Shown here one piece after another: positions 25,368 to 35,263 of a DNA stretch of 64,000 nucleotides; within the stretch, counting starts at the first letter, position 1; every line of letters begins with the position of its first letter. Source of the stretch: Thermoguttaceae bacterium (GTDB lineage Bacteria > Planctomycetota > Planctomycetia > Pirellulales > Thermoguttaceae); contig JAFQXE010000047.1 of the NCBI GenBank assembly GCA_017407125.1, positions 1-64,000 of the forward strand, in the 5' to 3' direction. The position numbers were made by a program, and so were the translations under genes. Under the pieces are notes generated by a model. It was given only the letters and a program-made list of their open reading frames with translations. It was not told the DNA's origin and made no database searches.

Positions 25368-26312
25368 TTAGTATTGTACAACCGCCTCGACAGGGTAATG
25401 ATCTGACAGGAACGCGCCAGAGGCGGCGTCTTTAATAACCCGGCAGGAAACCGGGGTCAAGTCGGGAGACGTCCAAATAAAGTCAATGCGTTTGCCAGAC
25501 GATTTCCGTCCCCATGAATGGTACGTTGTTTCGTCTGCCTTGGGGTGAACAACCGCATAGACGTCTTGCAGCTTAACGGGAGAAACGACGTTGTACCGTT
25601 TATCCGAAATTTTCGTTTTTATTCTTTTTCCCGCCAGATAACGCATCGGCATGCTGCTTTTTGAACAGTTCATGTCGCCGGTAACGAAAACCGGATCGTT
25701 GTGTTTTCTTTTCGCGATGAACTCAGCCAGAATGATCGCGCCTTCCAATTTTCCCTGAAAGCCGAGATCCAGATGAGTGTTGAAAACGTAAACCGCCTTG
25801 TCGGTCGGCGTCCCGTTTTCCAGACGGATAAACCTCCCCCAGCAAACGGTTCGCGGAAGAAAGGCGCCTTCGCTTTTGGAACCCGGCTCGTCCGGCGTCG
25901 AGGAAAGCCAGATAACTCCGCATTCCGTTTCGTCCAAAACCCAGCGGGATTTATTGTACATTAGCGGCGTCCCTTCTCCGTGATCTTCGCTCTTGCCGCG
26001 AGGACGATAAATCATGCCGTAGCCGGGCAGATCGGATTTCAGATGGTCAACCTGGCTCAACCGTTCTTTTTGGGGATTGAGAATCGCTTCCTGAATCCCG
26101 ACGAAATCATAATCGCCGCGTTTAATCAGCTCAACGACTCCCTGACGACGATTCTTCCATTCTTCGGGCTTTCCGACTTCGCCATTAGAAGTTCGAATAT
26201 TAAACGTCAAAACGCGAACGTTACACGACCCGACAGCGGACTCGTCCGCCTTAACCGTCGGCAGAACAAACGCCCATATAAGAATCAGCAGTCCGGAAAG
26301 AATCTTTTTCAT
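25368..26312 (-). CDS. Secreted endonuclease/exonuclease/phosphatase-family protein
   Basis: 314 residues with a signal peptide (MKKILSGLLILIWAFVLPTVKA). EEP-fold motifs occur in order: RVLTFNIRTSNG, DFVGIQEA (metal-binding Glu), FNTHLD, TGDMN, KRIDFIW and LSDHYPVEA (catalytic Asp-His). The fold hydrolyses phosphodiesters or phosphomonoesters, from DNA to inositol phosphates and sphingomyelin. The exported version here is likely a nutrient-scavenging phosphatase or nuclease; the substrate is not readable. No operon partner: repeats flank both sides. Confidence 0.85.
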   Translation of the reverse strand: MKKILSGLLILIWAFVLPTVKADESAVGSCNVRVLTFNIRTSNGEVGKPEEWKNRRQGVVELIKRGDYDFVGIQEAILNPQKERLSQVDHLKSDLPGYGMIYRPRGKSEDHGEGTPLMYNKSRWVLDETECGVIWLSSTPDEPGSKSEGAFLPRTVCWGRFIRLENGTPTDKAVYVFNTHLDLGFQGKLEGAIILAEFIAKRKHNDPVFVTGDMNCSKSSMPMRYLAGKRIKTKISDKRYNVVSPVKLQDVYAVVHPKADETTYHSWGRKSSGKRIDFIWTSPDLTPVSCRVIKDAASGAFLSDHYPVEAVVQY

Positions 26313-26751
26313 TGTTACGGGGGGGAAGGAAAATTTAGGGAATGGAGGAGAAGATCAAGCGACCAACGGGAGCGAAATTACGCTTAGGCGAGCCACGGGT
26401 GTAAACCCGTGGGTGTGAGCGCAGCGAACGCAGCGGCGCCTCGCCGCCGGAGGCGCGGAGGATGTTCGCGAAGTTTTAAAAACTATGCGTTCTTTGCGGC
26501 TTAAAATTCTTCGGCGGATTTTATCCGCGATCCAGAAAGGTTGTCGGCTGCGGCGTTTTGTTACGCATGCTTCAAACGTTTCGGTTCCGGTTCGCCTTCG
26601 GCGAACTGCGTAATTCCGCTCACTGCGTTTGCTTCATTACCGCCTTTCATTTCTTTGCGAGATCCTCCGCGTCTCCGCGCCTCCGCGTGAGATTTTCCGG
26701 GGGCTTACGCACCCCGGCTCGCCAACCGCCTTCCATTTTAACGACGAATGC
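26313..26751. repeat. Repeat-filled intergenic region
   Basis: It contains AAGCGACCAACGGGAGCG, an ACGGGTGTAAACCCGTGG hairpin, AACTATGCGTTCTTTGCGGC, and the CTCCGCGTCTCCGCGCCTCCGCGTGAG run. All recur elsewhere in the window (see 21-703, 37140-37581, 51626-52190). No gene. Confidence 0.75.
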
Positions 26752-28878
26752 TTACTTTTCGATGAACTGCACGGCGTCGACGATGACGTGACCGTTGGTG
26801 CCCTCGTTGCTGATTTGCACTTCCGCCGTCTTATTGAACGTAAAGGTTCCAATCGGCAGGAAAATGTTGTCGCGCGTGGGGGACTGCTTCTGGTTGACGA
26901 TAACCGTCTTCTGACCGTCGGCGAATTTGACTGTTACAGGAACGTTCGTCGCCCGGTTGGCGTTGATGGTGTACGCAACGAGAACTTCGTACTTGCCCGG
27001 CTTGGGCAGGTCGGTTTTGAACGTCGCTGTGCATTTACCTTTGTTGGCGTTGTCGTCGTGAATGTAGTTGGATTCAACAAACGGATGAGTAACGTTGTTG
27101 AGCTTCCAGTCGCCGGTCAGAGTCGCGTCGAGGTTGTCGAGAACGACGCCCGGGAGACTCTTTTTGCTGAATGTCTTTCCAGCCGGCGCGCCGTATTCCA
27201 GAACCTGTCCTTCTTCTTCAAGAATCGGACGGAGTTTATCGTAGGAAACGTCCTGAACGTCGCACTTGTCGTCGATGGCAATTGCCGCTGCGGCGCCGGC
27301 AGACTGACCGAGAATCATGAACACCGGTTCCATGCGGATGGATCCAAACGCAATGTGAGTGCACGACACGCAAACCGGTACGAACAGGTTGCTGCATTCG
27401 CTTCGTTTGGGAACGAGCGTACCGTAGTCGATCGGGTACGGCGCGCCGGGATGAACCTGAACGTCGCCCTCGTTGCGAACCATCGCCGTTCCGTCCTGAT
27501 CGATAAACAGATGCCGCTGGCAGTGATGGCTGTCCATGTTATAGGAACCGTATCCGACAGGGCAGGGCGTCGGGAGAATCCGTCGGCAATGGTTTTCCGT
27601 ATGAACGAAATCGCTGACCATGCGGCGTCCTTCCCGGACGTAAATTTTGTGACCGAAATGGCGAGTGTCGTTAAACTCGTCTTTTGCCAAGCCCCAGTTG
27701 GCGTACTGCTTTTGAACGGCTTCCGGAACGCGGGGGTTGTGCTGCAGCGTCCACATCAGACCGTGCTGCCAGTCTTCGTGCGCCTTGCAAATCACAACTC
27801 GCTCAGCGTCTGAGGCGTCAATATAGTTGTGGTTCTGACCGATAAAGTCGTGCGAGAACGGGCCTCCGTTGTTCGTGTCGGTTTTGCGATTGGGCATGAT
27901 CGACAGGATCATCAGTTTCGTTTCTCCGCCTTCCAGAGCGCGCAGATAAAGCTCGTAGTTGAGCGGGTCGTAGTTGTCCGGCTTGATAAACGGGACGCGG
28001 TTTTCCGGAACCTGCGTCATGCACAGACGATAGCAGTACGCCTGAATCATCCTGTCGCCCTCGCCGTCCTTCGCGACGGTTTGGTTAATCATCGGCAGGA
28101 GTCCGGATTCCGGCTTGCCCGGCTCGACGTACGGGTCGATTCCGTTTTTGAACTGATGGAATCTTGCTGAACGGGTCTGAACGCCGTTGAGCGTTTCGTT
28201 GTACTGAGCGTTCGGCTCTCGCCCGACAGTCCAGCTTACGCCCGCCTGAGCCATCAGGTCGCCCTCGTACGTGGCGTCAATAAAGATTTTGCCGTAAAAG
28301 ACGTGTTTCTCCGTTCCGGAAGCCGGGTCGTCCGGGTTGTTTTGGTATCCGGTCGTCGTTTCAATGGCGACGATTTTGTTACCCTCTTTGATTACGCCTG
28401 TCGTTTTCCCGGATCGGTCAATATACTGGTTGCGAACGACGGGCACGTTGTTCTCTTTGATAAACTGTTCAAAGACGGCTTCCGCGACGCTGGGTTCAAA
28501 GTTCCACGCGGTTTGCGTATTGGCGTCGAAAGCGTGCCCGCCTTTGCCGCCGACAACGTCGCGAGCAGGTTCCCACTTCCAGGATTCCGGCTTGGCGTAA
28601 TGAAGCCACAGACGATGATAGAACTCGCGTGACAGACCGCCGATAACCGCTTTGTTGCCGGAGTCGGTTTGACCCAGGCCGGCGGACGACAGACCGCCCA
28701 GATGGACGTCCGGACAGACGATAATAACGCTCTTGCCGTGTTTTGCCGCTTCTACCGCCGCTGTTACGCCCGCCGACGTCCCGCCGTAAATAACGACGTC
28801 GTAAACCTGCTCTTGCGCGAACGCAGTCGAGGCTGCCAGGACTGCCAATAACAGTAAACAATTGTGAATTAATTTCAT
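26752..28878 (-). CDS. Secreted FAD-dependent oxidoreductase with golvesin-like C-terminal domain
   Basis: ATG 28878 after a GGAG ribosome site; an upstream in-frame extension lacks these signals. 708 residues. Signal peptide ends AASTAFAQ. The FAD site VVIYGGTSAGVTAAVEAAKHG follows, then the FAD_oxidored core (HLGGLSSAGLG, ATYEGDLMAQAG, QSAGAAAAIA). The last ~140 residues (from ATLTGDWKLNN to IVDAVQFIEK) resemble the golvesin/xanthan-lyase carbohydrate-associated beta domain. Such proteins are common in planctomycetes and are suspected to oxidise or lyse polysaccharides outside the cytoplasm; the reaction is unknown. The promoter is at 28927-28955. Confidence 0.83.
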   Translation of the reverse strand: MKLIHNCLLLLAVLAASTAFAQEQVYDVVIYGGTSAGVTAAVEAAKHGKSVIIVCPDVHLGGLSSAGLGQTDSGNKAVIGGLSREFYHRLWLHYAKPESWKWEPARDVVGGKGGHAFDANTQTAWNFEPSVAEAVFEQFIKENNVPVVRNQYIDRSGKTTGVIKEGNKIVAIETTTGYQNNPDDPASGTEKHVFYGKIFIDATYEGDLMAQAGVSWTVGREPNAQYNETLNGVQTRSARFHQFKNGIDPYVEPGKPESGLLPMINQTVAKDGEGDRMIQAYCYRLCMTQVPENRVPFIKPDNYDPLNYELYLRALEGGETKLMILSIMPNRKTDTNNGGPFSHDFIGQNHNYIDASDAERVVICKAHEDWQHGLMWTLQHNPRVPEAVQKQYANWGLAKDEFNDTRHFGHKIYVREGRRMVSDFVHTENHCRRILPTPCPVGYGSYNMDSHHCQRHLFIDQDGTAMVRNEGDVQVHPGAPYPIDYGTLVPKRSECSNLFVPVCVSCTHIAFGSIRMEPVFMILGQSAGAAAAIAIDDKCDVQDVSYDKLRPILEEEGQVLEYGAPAGKTFSKKSLPGVVLDNLDATLTGDWKLNNVTHPFVESNYIHDDNANKGKCTATFKTDLPKPGKYEVLVAYTINANRATNVPVTVKFADGQKTVIVNQKQSPTRDNIFLPIGTFTFNKTAEVQISNEGTNGHVIVDAVQFIEK

Positions 28879-28926
28879 GATTTTCTCCGTTGAGTTAGGG
28901 GAAAGGGGGAATAATAGATTACTTTC

Positions 28927-28955
28927 AGTATAACGAAAGAGAAAAATAATTGCAA
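28927..28955 (-). promoter_or_regulatory. Promoter of the FAD oxidoreductase gene
   Basis: Minus strand TTGCAA (28955-28950), a 17-bp spacer, TATACT (28932-28927), about 50 nt upstream of the ATG. Confidence 0.7.
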
Positions 28956-29038
28956 GGGGCAGGGGAGAGAAATTAGAAATTTTTTGGAGCGCGGCGTCAA
29001 GCAGCCGCACCCCAATATTGTTACAAAAGAGTTGATCC

Positions 29039-30373
29039 TTAGCCCTTAATTCTGTCGGCAACGCTCTTTTCGTACGCGTCGAGGTCTACGATTTGTTTCT
29101 GGGCGACGCCGGAGTCCATAGCCGCCTGGGCGACGTATCGGGCAACGCGCGGAACGACGCGGGGGTCAAACGGTTTCGGAATGACGTAATCGTTTTTGAG
29201 CGGGTTGACGCCGTCGAACATGCCAGCGGCGCTGTCTGCCGGGTAGACGGTTTCGTATTCCTTCTTAAGCTCGTCCGGAACCTGCTCGCAGGCGATTTCC
29301 GCAATCGCTTTGCTGGCGGCAAGCTGCATGGGAATGTTGACGTCGGTCGCCTGAACGTCGAGCGCGCCGCGGAAAATGCCGGGGAATCCGAGGACGTTGT
29401 TGATCTGGTTCGGGAAATCGCTGCGTCCTGTTCCGACAACGCCTGCGCCTGCCTGACGCGCCAACGCCGGGTCAATTTCCGGAATCGGGTTCGCCATGGC
29501 GAAAATAATCGAGTGGTCTGCCATCGTCTTAACCATCTCCGGCGTGAGAATGTTCCCGACGCTCAAGCCGAGAAAGACGTCTGCGCCAAACATCGCTTCC
29601 GCTAAAGACTTGACGTTAGTTTCGGCGGCGAACCGGGCTTTCTGCTCGTTCAAGTCCGTGCGCTGAGTGGAAATGACGCCTTTACTGTCGAACATGAGGA
29701 AATTCTCGCGTCTCGCCCCGGCGGTAATGTACAGTTCGCTGCAGGAAATGCCGGCGGCGCCCGCTCCGTTGACGACGAATCGGCAATCCTCAATCTTCTT
29801 GCCGACCATCTTCAAGGCGTTGATAATCGCCGCCAGAGAAATAATCGCCGTTCCGTGCTGATCGTCGTGGAAAACCGGGATTCCCATCCGGGTTTTGAGC
29901 GTCTGTTCAATCTCGAAACAGGCGGGCGCGCCGATGTCTTCCAGATTGATGCCGCCGAAAGTCGGTTCGAGCCGTTCGACAGTCTCGATAACCTTCTGCG
30001 CGTCCGTGCGTCCGTTTTCCTGATGAACTTTCCCGATGCACAGCGCGACAGCGTCGATATCCGCAAACCGTTTGAACAGAACGGCTTTGCCTTCCATAAC
30101 CGGCAAGCCGGCTTCCGGTCCGATGTTGCCCAAGCCGAGAACCGCAGTGCCGTCAGAAACGACAGCGACGGAGTTCCCGCGGCCGGTGTAATTCCAGACG
30201 TTTTGTACGTCTTCCTTGATTTCCAGACACGGCGCAGCAACGCCCGGCGTATACGCCAGCGACAGTTCCGCCGCAGTCTCGCACGGCTTGGTAATTTTTA
30301 CAGACGTCTTTCCCGGAACAGGCTGGGAATGGTACGCCAACGCGGCGGTTTTCAGTTCTTCGGATTGATTCAT
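29039..30373 (-). CDS. NAD(P)-dependent malic enzyme
   Basis: 444 residues, the short bacterial malic enzyme form without a phosphotransacetylase tail. ELSLAYTPGVAAPC, the metal-binding GIPVFHDDQHGTAI, the Rossmann VVNGAGAAGISCSEL, and FAMANPIPEIDP are diagnostic. It oxidatively decarboxylates malate to pyruvate with NAD+ or NADP+ in the cytoplasm. Cofactor preference is not decided. It is upstream of the FAD oxidoreductase gene, which has its own promoter. A TTGACA on this strand at 30541-30536 may be the -35 element, with a weaker -10. Confidence 0.94.
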   Translation of the reverse strand: MNQSEELKTAALAYHSQPVPGKTSVKITKPCETAAELSLAYTPGVAAPCLEIKEDVQNVWNYTGRGNSVAVVSDGTAVLGLGNIGPEAGLPVMEGKAVLFKRFADIDAVALCIGKVHQENGRTDAQKVIETVERLEPTFGGINLEDIGAPACFEIEQTLKTRMGIPVFHDDQHGTAIISLAAIINALKMVGKKIEDCRFVVNGAGAAGISCSELYITAGARRENFLMFDSKGVISTQRTDLNEQKARFAAETNVKSLAEAMFGADVFLGLSVGNILTPEMVKTMADHSIIFAMANPIPEIDPALARQAGAGVVGTGRSDFPNQINNVLGFPGIFRGALDVQATDVNIPMQLAASKAIAEIACEQVPDELKKEYETVYPADSAAGMFDGVNPLKNDYVIPKPFDPRVVPRVARYVAQAAMDSGVAQKQIVDLDAYEKSVADRIKG

Positions 30374-30773
30374 TTGACAATAATTGTTATTGATGCATGT
30401 TTAGCGATAAGCGGAATGATTCTTTGAGTAGCTTGCGTTAACTCCTCACTCCTCACTCCTAATTCCTAATTATAAGACGCCTAGCGCTTAATACTTACCG
30501 CTGTTTATATATAATCTTGCCACAATTTTTCATCTTGTCAAGGGAGGAACGGACAATTAGCAATTGTCAATTAGCAATGAGCAATTTTTCTTGCACCTTC
30601 TTTTTTAGTGTTTTTTCGTAAAAATTGGGTATTGCTTTCAGAATATCGTGTATAATATATAATAACGCTATAGGGGCTTTGCGTTGAAGGGGAGAAGTAT
30701 ATAATTTGCTTCTCGTCTCGACGAATGCGTTTTCCCTATCACAAAACTTGCAGACGTAACTTGCAGCAATACC
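30374..30773. other. Divergent intergenic region, malic enzyme / subtilase
   Basis: ACTCCTC-family heptamers at 30439-30472 and CAATTAG-family heptamers at 30555-30584. TATAAT at 30651-30656 lies within ATCGTGTATAATATATA, a block repeated before the second subtilase (33047-33063); it probably marks the promoter, although the -35 is not obvious. Confidence 0.65.
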
Positions 30774-32768
30774 ATGTTATCAACTAAACTATTTTACCGA
30801 TTTTGCGGAATCGTTACAATCGTCGCTTTACTGAGCGTCAGCCTTTACGCACAAGACAAAGCCGTTCCAACTCAGTATGCATCCTATCTCAACGCGGTCA
30901 ACGCCCCGTACGCGTGGGATTTGGGGTATACAGGTGAAAACGTTGTCGTGGGCGTTGTCGACGACAGCATTGACATGAATCACCCGTTCTTCAGTTCTAA
31001 TATTGATACGGATTCAGCGTACAATACCGGCGCTATATACAACAACGCTTTTTTCAGGCAGAATTTTATGTCGAATCTGCCGACGCAAAACCAAAACGAT
31101 ACGTCTGCCGTTTGGGACAGAGCCACTGTTAAATATACAAACTCCAGCTCAAACTCTGTCAGCGAATACGATTCTCACGGTACAAGCGTAACCGGGTGCA
31201 TTGCCGCCTACGATTCAGACTCTCACACCTATGGTCCCGCCTACGACGCGACAATTGTTCCCATTCGCGTCGATTTCCCCTGTCAGGCGTTTCCCGCTTC
31301 ATACGGCGGCTATAGCGTTGGAAACTATACGTTCGCTCAAGCTCTTGTTTATGAGAACGAAAATATTGACATCAAAAACAACTCCTACGGAACTTCGATG
31401 GGATATATCGGTCAGGACGCTGCCCTGACAATCGCCGCCATTAACGACGCCATGGCAAACAACACGATTTTGCTTTACTCCGCTGGCAACGAACGCAATA
31501 AAACCAATTACTCCAACAACAAAGACTGCTCAAAAAGAATAACAAACGCTCATCCGTACACAATCACCGTCGCCGCCACCGGCAAAAACTATTCAACAGA
31601 TTATACTGGATACGCGCCGTTTAGCAACTACGGCGCCTGCGTGTTCATAACCGCGCCGGGCGTTGGAATCCGAACCTCTGACCGGGAAGACGAATCCACG
31701 ACCGGCAACGTGTTCACCTACGGCTGCACGCTGGTTTCTCAATCCAGTTATCAGGGATCCGTTACCGGCAACATGAATTCGTCGTTTAACGGGACGTCCG
31801 CGTCCTGCCCGGTAGCGTCCGGCGTTTTGGCTCTGGCTCTGGACGCCTATAAACAAGCCTATCCGGATCAAACCTGCGACGTCCGGTATATCAAGCAGCT
31901 TCTCGCCAGAACGTCAACGAAAATCGACGTCAACGCTACAGCAGAGGAAGTAAAATGGGTTACAAACAACGCTGGCATTTCCTTCTCTCACACCTACGGC
32001 TTCGGACAGATTAACGCTCAAGGATTGATTGACGCCATTCTCGATCCGATCGGAACGCTTGGCAAGAATTACGACATTGTAACAGAACCAACGGTCGCCG
32101 CGTTTGACTGGTCAACCATGACGGTTTCGACAGAACAGTTTTTGCAATACACAACAACCTATCCGTCGGCCGGCAATTCCGGCGGCTCCTTCTACATGAC
32201 GACTTTCGGCATATCCGAAGAAGAGCTTCTCGCCGCGGCGGCGGAATACCAGTCCGGGTCAGCGGCGTACGTAACGCCAAACGATTTCGAACTCATGGCG
32301 GCAAACGAACCGGTTTATACTGACACATTAACCATTTCAGACGACTCGTTCCTCAGTTCCGGCATTCTCAAACAGGACATGGAAGAAGTCGTCGTAACGC
32401 TGACCGCCTCAGCAACTAACACGACAACCGGGTTCGACCCGCGTTACATGCAAATCACGCTCGACCATGACGGCGTAACAAGCTATCTGGCGTTTGCCGA
32501 CCCCAACAGCGCTCAGTACAACGTTAACTCTATAACCTGGTCGTTCTGCTCCAACGCCTTCTGGGGCGAAGACCCAACAGGCGAATGGATGTTAAACGTC
32601 TACAACACTGGAACGGAAGACACGTTTACTATCAGCGATGTTTTCAGTACGTTCTACATGGGCAAACTGGAAGCGACCGTCAACCCGAGCGTCGCCGTTC
32701 CGGAACCGGCAACGTGGGCGCTGCTGGCGCTGGGCGTTATGGTAGTATTCCTGCGGAAAAGAAAATAA
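30774..32768 (+). CDS. Secreted subtilisin-like (S8) protease with P domain and PEP-CTERM tail
   Basis: 664 residues. The signal peptide ends SVSLYAQ. The catalytic triad is D63 (VGVVDDSIDMNHPFF), H135 (YDSHGTSVTG) and S342 (NGTSASCPVASG). Order and spacing fit kexin/furin-like S8 proteases. A proprotein-convertase P domain covers about 515-640 (TLTISDDSF to DVFSTFYMG). The PEP-CTERM tail starts at residue 642 (VPEPATWALLALG) and ends RKRK. It is probably a surface-anchored protease. A close paralogue follows in tandem; the two share the signal region and the domain order. Unlike its sister, this gene's end is not altered by heptamer repeat. Confidence 0.92.
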   Translation: MLSTKLFYRFCGIVTIVALLSVSLYAQDKAVPTQYASYLNAVNAPYAWDLGYTGENVVVGVVDDSIDMNHPFFSSNIDTDSAYNTGAIYNNAFFRQNFMSNLPTQNQNDTSAVWDRATVKYTNSSSNSVSEYDSHGTSVTGCIAAYDSDSHTYGPAYDATIVPIRVDFPCQAFPASYGGYSVGNYTFAQALVYENENIDIKNNSYGTSMGYIGQDAALTIAAINDAMANNTILLYSAGNERNKTNYSNNKDCSKRITNAHPYTITVAATGKNYSTDYTGYAPFSNYGACVFITAPGVGIRTSDREDESTTGNVFTYGCTLVSQSSYQGSVTGNMNSSFNGTSASCPVASGVLALALDAYKQAYPDQTCDVRYIKQLLARTSTKIDVNATAEEVKWVTNNAGISFSHTYGFGQINAQGLIDAILDPIGTLGKNYDIVTEPTVAAFDWSTMTVSTEQFLQYTTTYPSAGNSGGSFYMTTFGISEEELLAAAAEYQSGSAAYVTPNDFELMAANEPVYTDTLTISDDSFLSSGILKQDMEEVVVTLTASATNTTTGFDPRYMQITLDHDGVTSYLAFADPNSAQYNVNSITWSFCSNAFWGEDPTGEWMLNVYNTGTEDTFTISDVFSTFYMGKLEATVNPSVAVPEPATWALLALGVMVVFLRKRK

Positions 32769-33103
32769 GGCTCATCTGGTAACTGCGCATCTGGCTTTTT
32801 AGCAAGTCAGTCCGTACACGGATTTAACGGATTAGACGGATTTGCGCCGATTGGTTAATGAACGTTCGAATGGTGAAATATCGTTTTGCGTAAGCTAAAA
32901 ACGTCCTCTGGATGGCGTCCGTCTCTAGGCGCCTTGCTGATACAAGAAAAACATCTTACGTAGAATTCCCATTTCGACCTGCTGGATTTTATCCTTTTTA
33001 CCCTTTCCTCTTTAGATATCTCAATATTTTTGAAATTCTTTTAAAAATCGTGTATAATATATAAAAGATATATTTTATATTTTATTTCCAACCCGCATTT
33101 ATC
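32769..33103. other. Intergenic region between the two subtilase genes
   Basis: 32805-32870 carries a module (CACGGATTTAACGGATTAGACGGATTT, then GCCGATTGGTT) that recurs at 37166-37222 downstream of another gene. The rest is AT-rich leader with the promoter at 33030-33058. Confidence 0.7.
33030..33058 (+). promoter_or_regulatory. Promoter of the second subtilase gene
   Basis: TTGAAA (33030-33035), a 17-bp spacer, TATAAT (33053-33058), inside the ATCGTGTATAATATATA block shared with the first subtilase gene. Confidence 0.7.
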
Positions 33104-35092
33104 ATGCCTGCAATCCATACATTTTACCGATTTTTCGGAATCGTTACAATCGTCGCTTTATTAAGCGTCAGTTTATTTGCACAAGAGAAAGCCGTTCCTA
33201 CAACGTACAGTTCTTTTCTGGACGCCGTCAACGCGCCGTACGCCTGGAATTTGGGATTTACCGGTCAGAACGTGGTCGTGGGCGTTATTGACGACAGCAT
33301 CAATATGAATCACCCGTTTTTCAAATCTAATGTCGATAAAGCTTCTGCATACAATTTCGGGATTATCTATAACAACGACATATACAAGGAACTGTTGCCG
33401 ACGCTGCCAATCCAGTCGGCAACCGACACGTCTGCCGTCTGGGACAAAGCAGATATTAAAAAAGACCAACTTCCTGGAACGTCCATGAGTCAAAGCGATT
33501 ACCACGGAACCTGTGTAACGGGCTGCATTGCCGCATACGATTCAGAAACTAACACCTACGGATCCGCTTACGGCGCAACAATCGTTCCCATCCGCGTGGA
33601 CTTTCCCTGTCAATCGTTAGACCTCCATCTTCCTGAAAGATCCCTGGCTGGAGAATACGCCGTTGCTCATGCTATCGAATACAACAACAGCGCTATTGAC
33701 ATCAAAAACAACTCATACGGCTCTGGGGTCGGATTCAACATAATTGAATCGGAGTCAAAATTATCCGCCATTGCCGACGCCAGGGCAAACAATACGATTT
33801 TACTGTATTCTTCCGGCAACGAACGCAATAAGCGTCTTTACCCCAACGGCAAAGATTGCAACAAGAAGATATTTCCCTCTCACCCATACACAATTGCAGT
33901 TGGGGCAACGGGGAAAAACGACACAACAGATTATACCGGATTCGCGAAGTTCAGTAATTACGGCGCCTGCGTCTTTATTTGCGCCCCTGGCGTTGGAATT
34001 CAAACCGCTGACCGGGAAGACATCCTGGCAGGCAACGTTTTTACCTACAAAGACTACGAATTCGTCTCCAATTACGACTATCAGGGGGCGGCAGCCGGCA
34101 ATATGAATCCCTCGTTCGGAGGGACGTCTGCGGCTTGCCCGATAGCGTCTGGCGTACTTGCTTTGGCTATAGACGCCTATAAAACAACGTATCCGGATCA
34201 GACATGCGACGTCCGGTTTATCAAACATCTTCTTGCCAGGACGTCTACAAAAATCGATATCGAAGTAACGAATCGCCATGACGCCTGGATTACCAACGCG
34301 GCAGGATTGTCGTTTTCTCCCACCTATGGATTCGGACAGATTAACGCGAAGGGGTTAATTGACGCCATTCTTGACCCTGAAACGACATTGGGCGGTAAAT
34401 TCGATACGGTTACGCCGCAGACAGTCGCTACTATTAACTGGTCAACCATGGAAATTACTCCTACCGAAATGCTGGCGTACCAATCCACCCTTAATGCAGA
34501 TTCCATTTCCTACGACAACTATTATATAACAACGCACGAGGCGTCCCAAAATGACGCGCTGGCTGCCGCTCAAGAGTATTACTCATCAACGGCTGCCTAC
34601 GTAACAGACAACTATTTCCAAACCATGGAGGCAGAAAACAAACTGCTTTATTCCGATACAAAAACGATTACCGACGAGACGTTTCTCAATTCGGGAATTA
34701 TCAAACAGGATCTGGAAGAAGTCGTCATTACGTTATCCGCTAAAGCAGACGACCCGTCCGTCGGATTCGACGCCCGTTATATGGAAGTTATACTGGAACA
34801 CAACGGATTGGAGAGTATTTTGGTTTTTTACGACCCGAACTCCCTTAAAGAGAACGTTAACGACTTAACGTGGTCGTTTACTTCCAACGTCTATTGGGGA
34901 GAAGACCCCACCGGCATCTGGACGGTAAAAGTCTATGACCATGGAGCAGAAGATACGTTTACTGTCTCAGACGTTTACAGTACGTTCTATATGGGCGCGA
35001 TGCGAAACTCCGCCGTCCCGGAACCGTCAACGTGGGCGCTATTAGCTCTTGGGGTTGTCGTATTATTCCTGCGTAAGCGAGTTAGGAGTTAG
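33104..35092 (+). CDS. Secreted subtilisin-like (S8) protease with P domain and PEP-CTERM tail, paralogue
   Basis: 662 residues, tandem paralogue of the protease at 30774. Triad D63 (IDDSINMNHPFF), H134 (YHGTCVTG) and S342 (GGTSAACPIASG). P domain about 518-632, PEP-CTERM tail from residue 638. The middle of the catalytic domain diverges more (an insertion around SLDLHLPERSL), which suggests a changed substrate groove. The tail reads RKRVRS with a TAG stop: the V-R-S-stop codons lie within a TTAGGAG heptamer run. Both copies keep all catalytic residues, so both are probably active surface proteases. Confidence 0.92.
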   Translation: MPAIHTFYRFFGIVTIVALLSVSLFAQEKAVPTTYSSFLDAVNAPYAWNLGFTGQNVVVGVIDDSINMNHPFFKSNVDKASAYNFGIIYNNDIYKELLPTLPIQSATDTSAVWDKADIKKDQLPGTSMSQSDYHGTCVTGCIAAYDSETNTYGSAYGATIVPIRVDFPCQSLDLHLPERSLAGEYAVAHAIEYNNSAIDIKNNSYGSGVGFNIIESESKLSAIADARANNTILLYSSGNERNKRLYPNGKDCNKKIFPSHPYTIAVGATGKNDTTDYTGFAKFSNYGACVFICAPGVGIQTADREDILAGNVFTYKDYEFVSNYDYQGAAAGNMNPSFGGTSAACPIASGVLALAIDAYKTTYPDQTCDVRFIKHLLARTSTKIDIEVTNRHDAWITNAAGLSFSPTYGFGQINAKGLIDAILDPETTLGGKFDTVTPQTVATINWSTMEITPTEMLAYQSTLNADSISYDNYYITTHEASQNDALAAAQEYYSSTAAYVTDNYFQTMEAENKLLYSDTKTITDETFLNSGIIKQDLEEVVITLSAKADDPSVGFDARYMEVILEHNGLESILVFYDPNSLKENVNDLTWSFTSNVYWGEDPTGIWTVKVYDHGAEDTFTVSDVYSTFYMGAMRNSAVPEPSTWALLALGVVVLFLRKRVRS

Positions 35093-35118
35093 GAGTGAGG
35101 AGTGAGGAGTGAGGAGCG
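35081..35118 (+). repeat. TTAGGAG/TGAGGAG heptamers overlapping the protease stop codon
   Basis: GTTAGGAGTTAGGAGTGAGGAGTGAGGAGTGAGGAG: about five 7-bp units. The stop TAG at 35090-35092 is part of the second unit. Confidence 0.9.
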
Positions 35119-35162
35119 CCGCGAAGCGCTTATTCCGAATTCCGAAAAATTCCCCCCTACCC

Positions 35163-35191
35163 TTGCAATTGATTTTTGATTGCTGTATAAT
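35163..35191 (+). promoter_or_regulatory. Promoter of the first sugar isomerase gene
   Basis: TTGCAA (35163-35168), a 17-bp spacer, TATAAT (35186-35191). A TGTTCAATCAGGAATTGGACAG inverted element (35199-35220) lies just after the predicted start point and could be an operator. Confidence 0.7.
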
Positions 35192-35263
35192 CAGAACTGT
35201 TCAATCAGGAATTGGACAGTTTTTTTGTTTTCCCCCCTTTAACTGATACGAGAGGAACGACTC

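Noticed and set aside
26629..27813. 394-residue open frame on the plus strand
   Set aside because: Antisense to the FAD oxidoreductase gene and starts inside repeats; codon pattern explains the long frame.
28879..29061. N-terminal extension of the FAD oxidoreductase
   Set aside because: It would cover the promoter (28927-28955) and hide the signal peptide that begins at the ATG at 28878.
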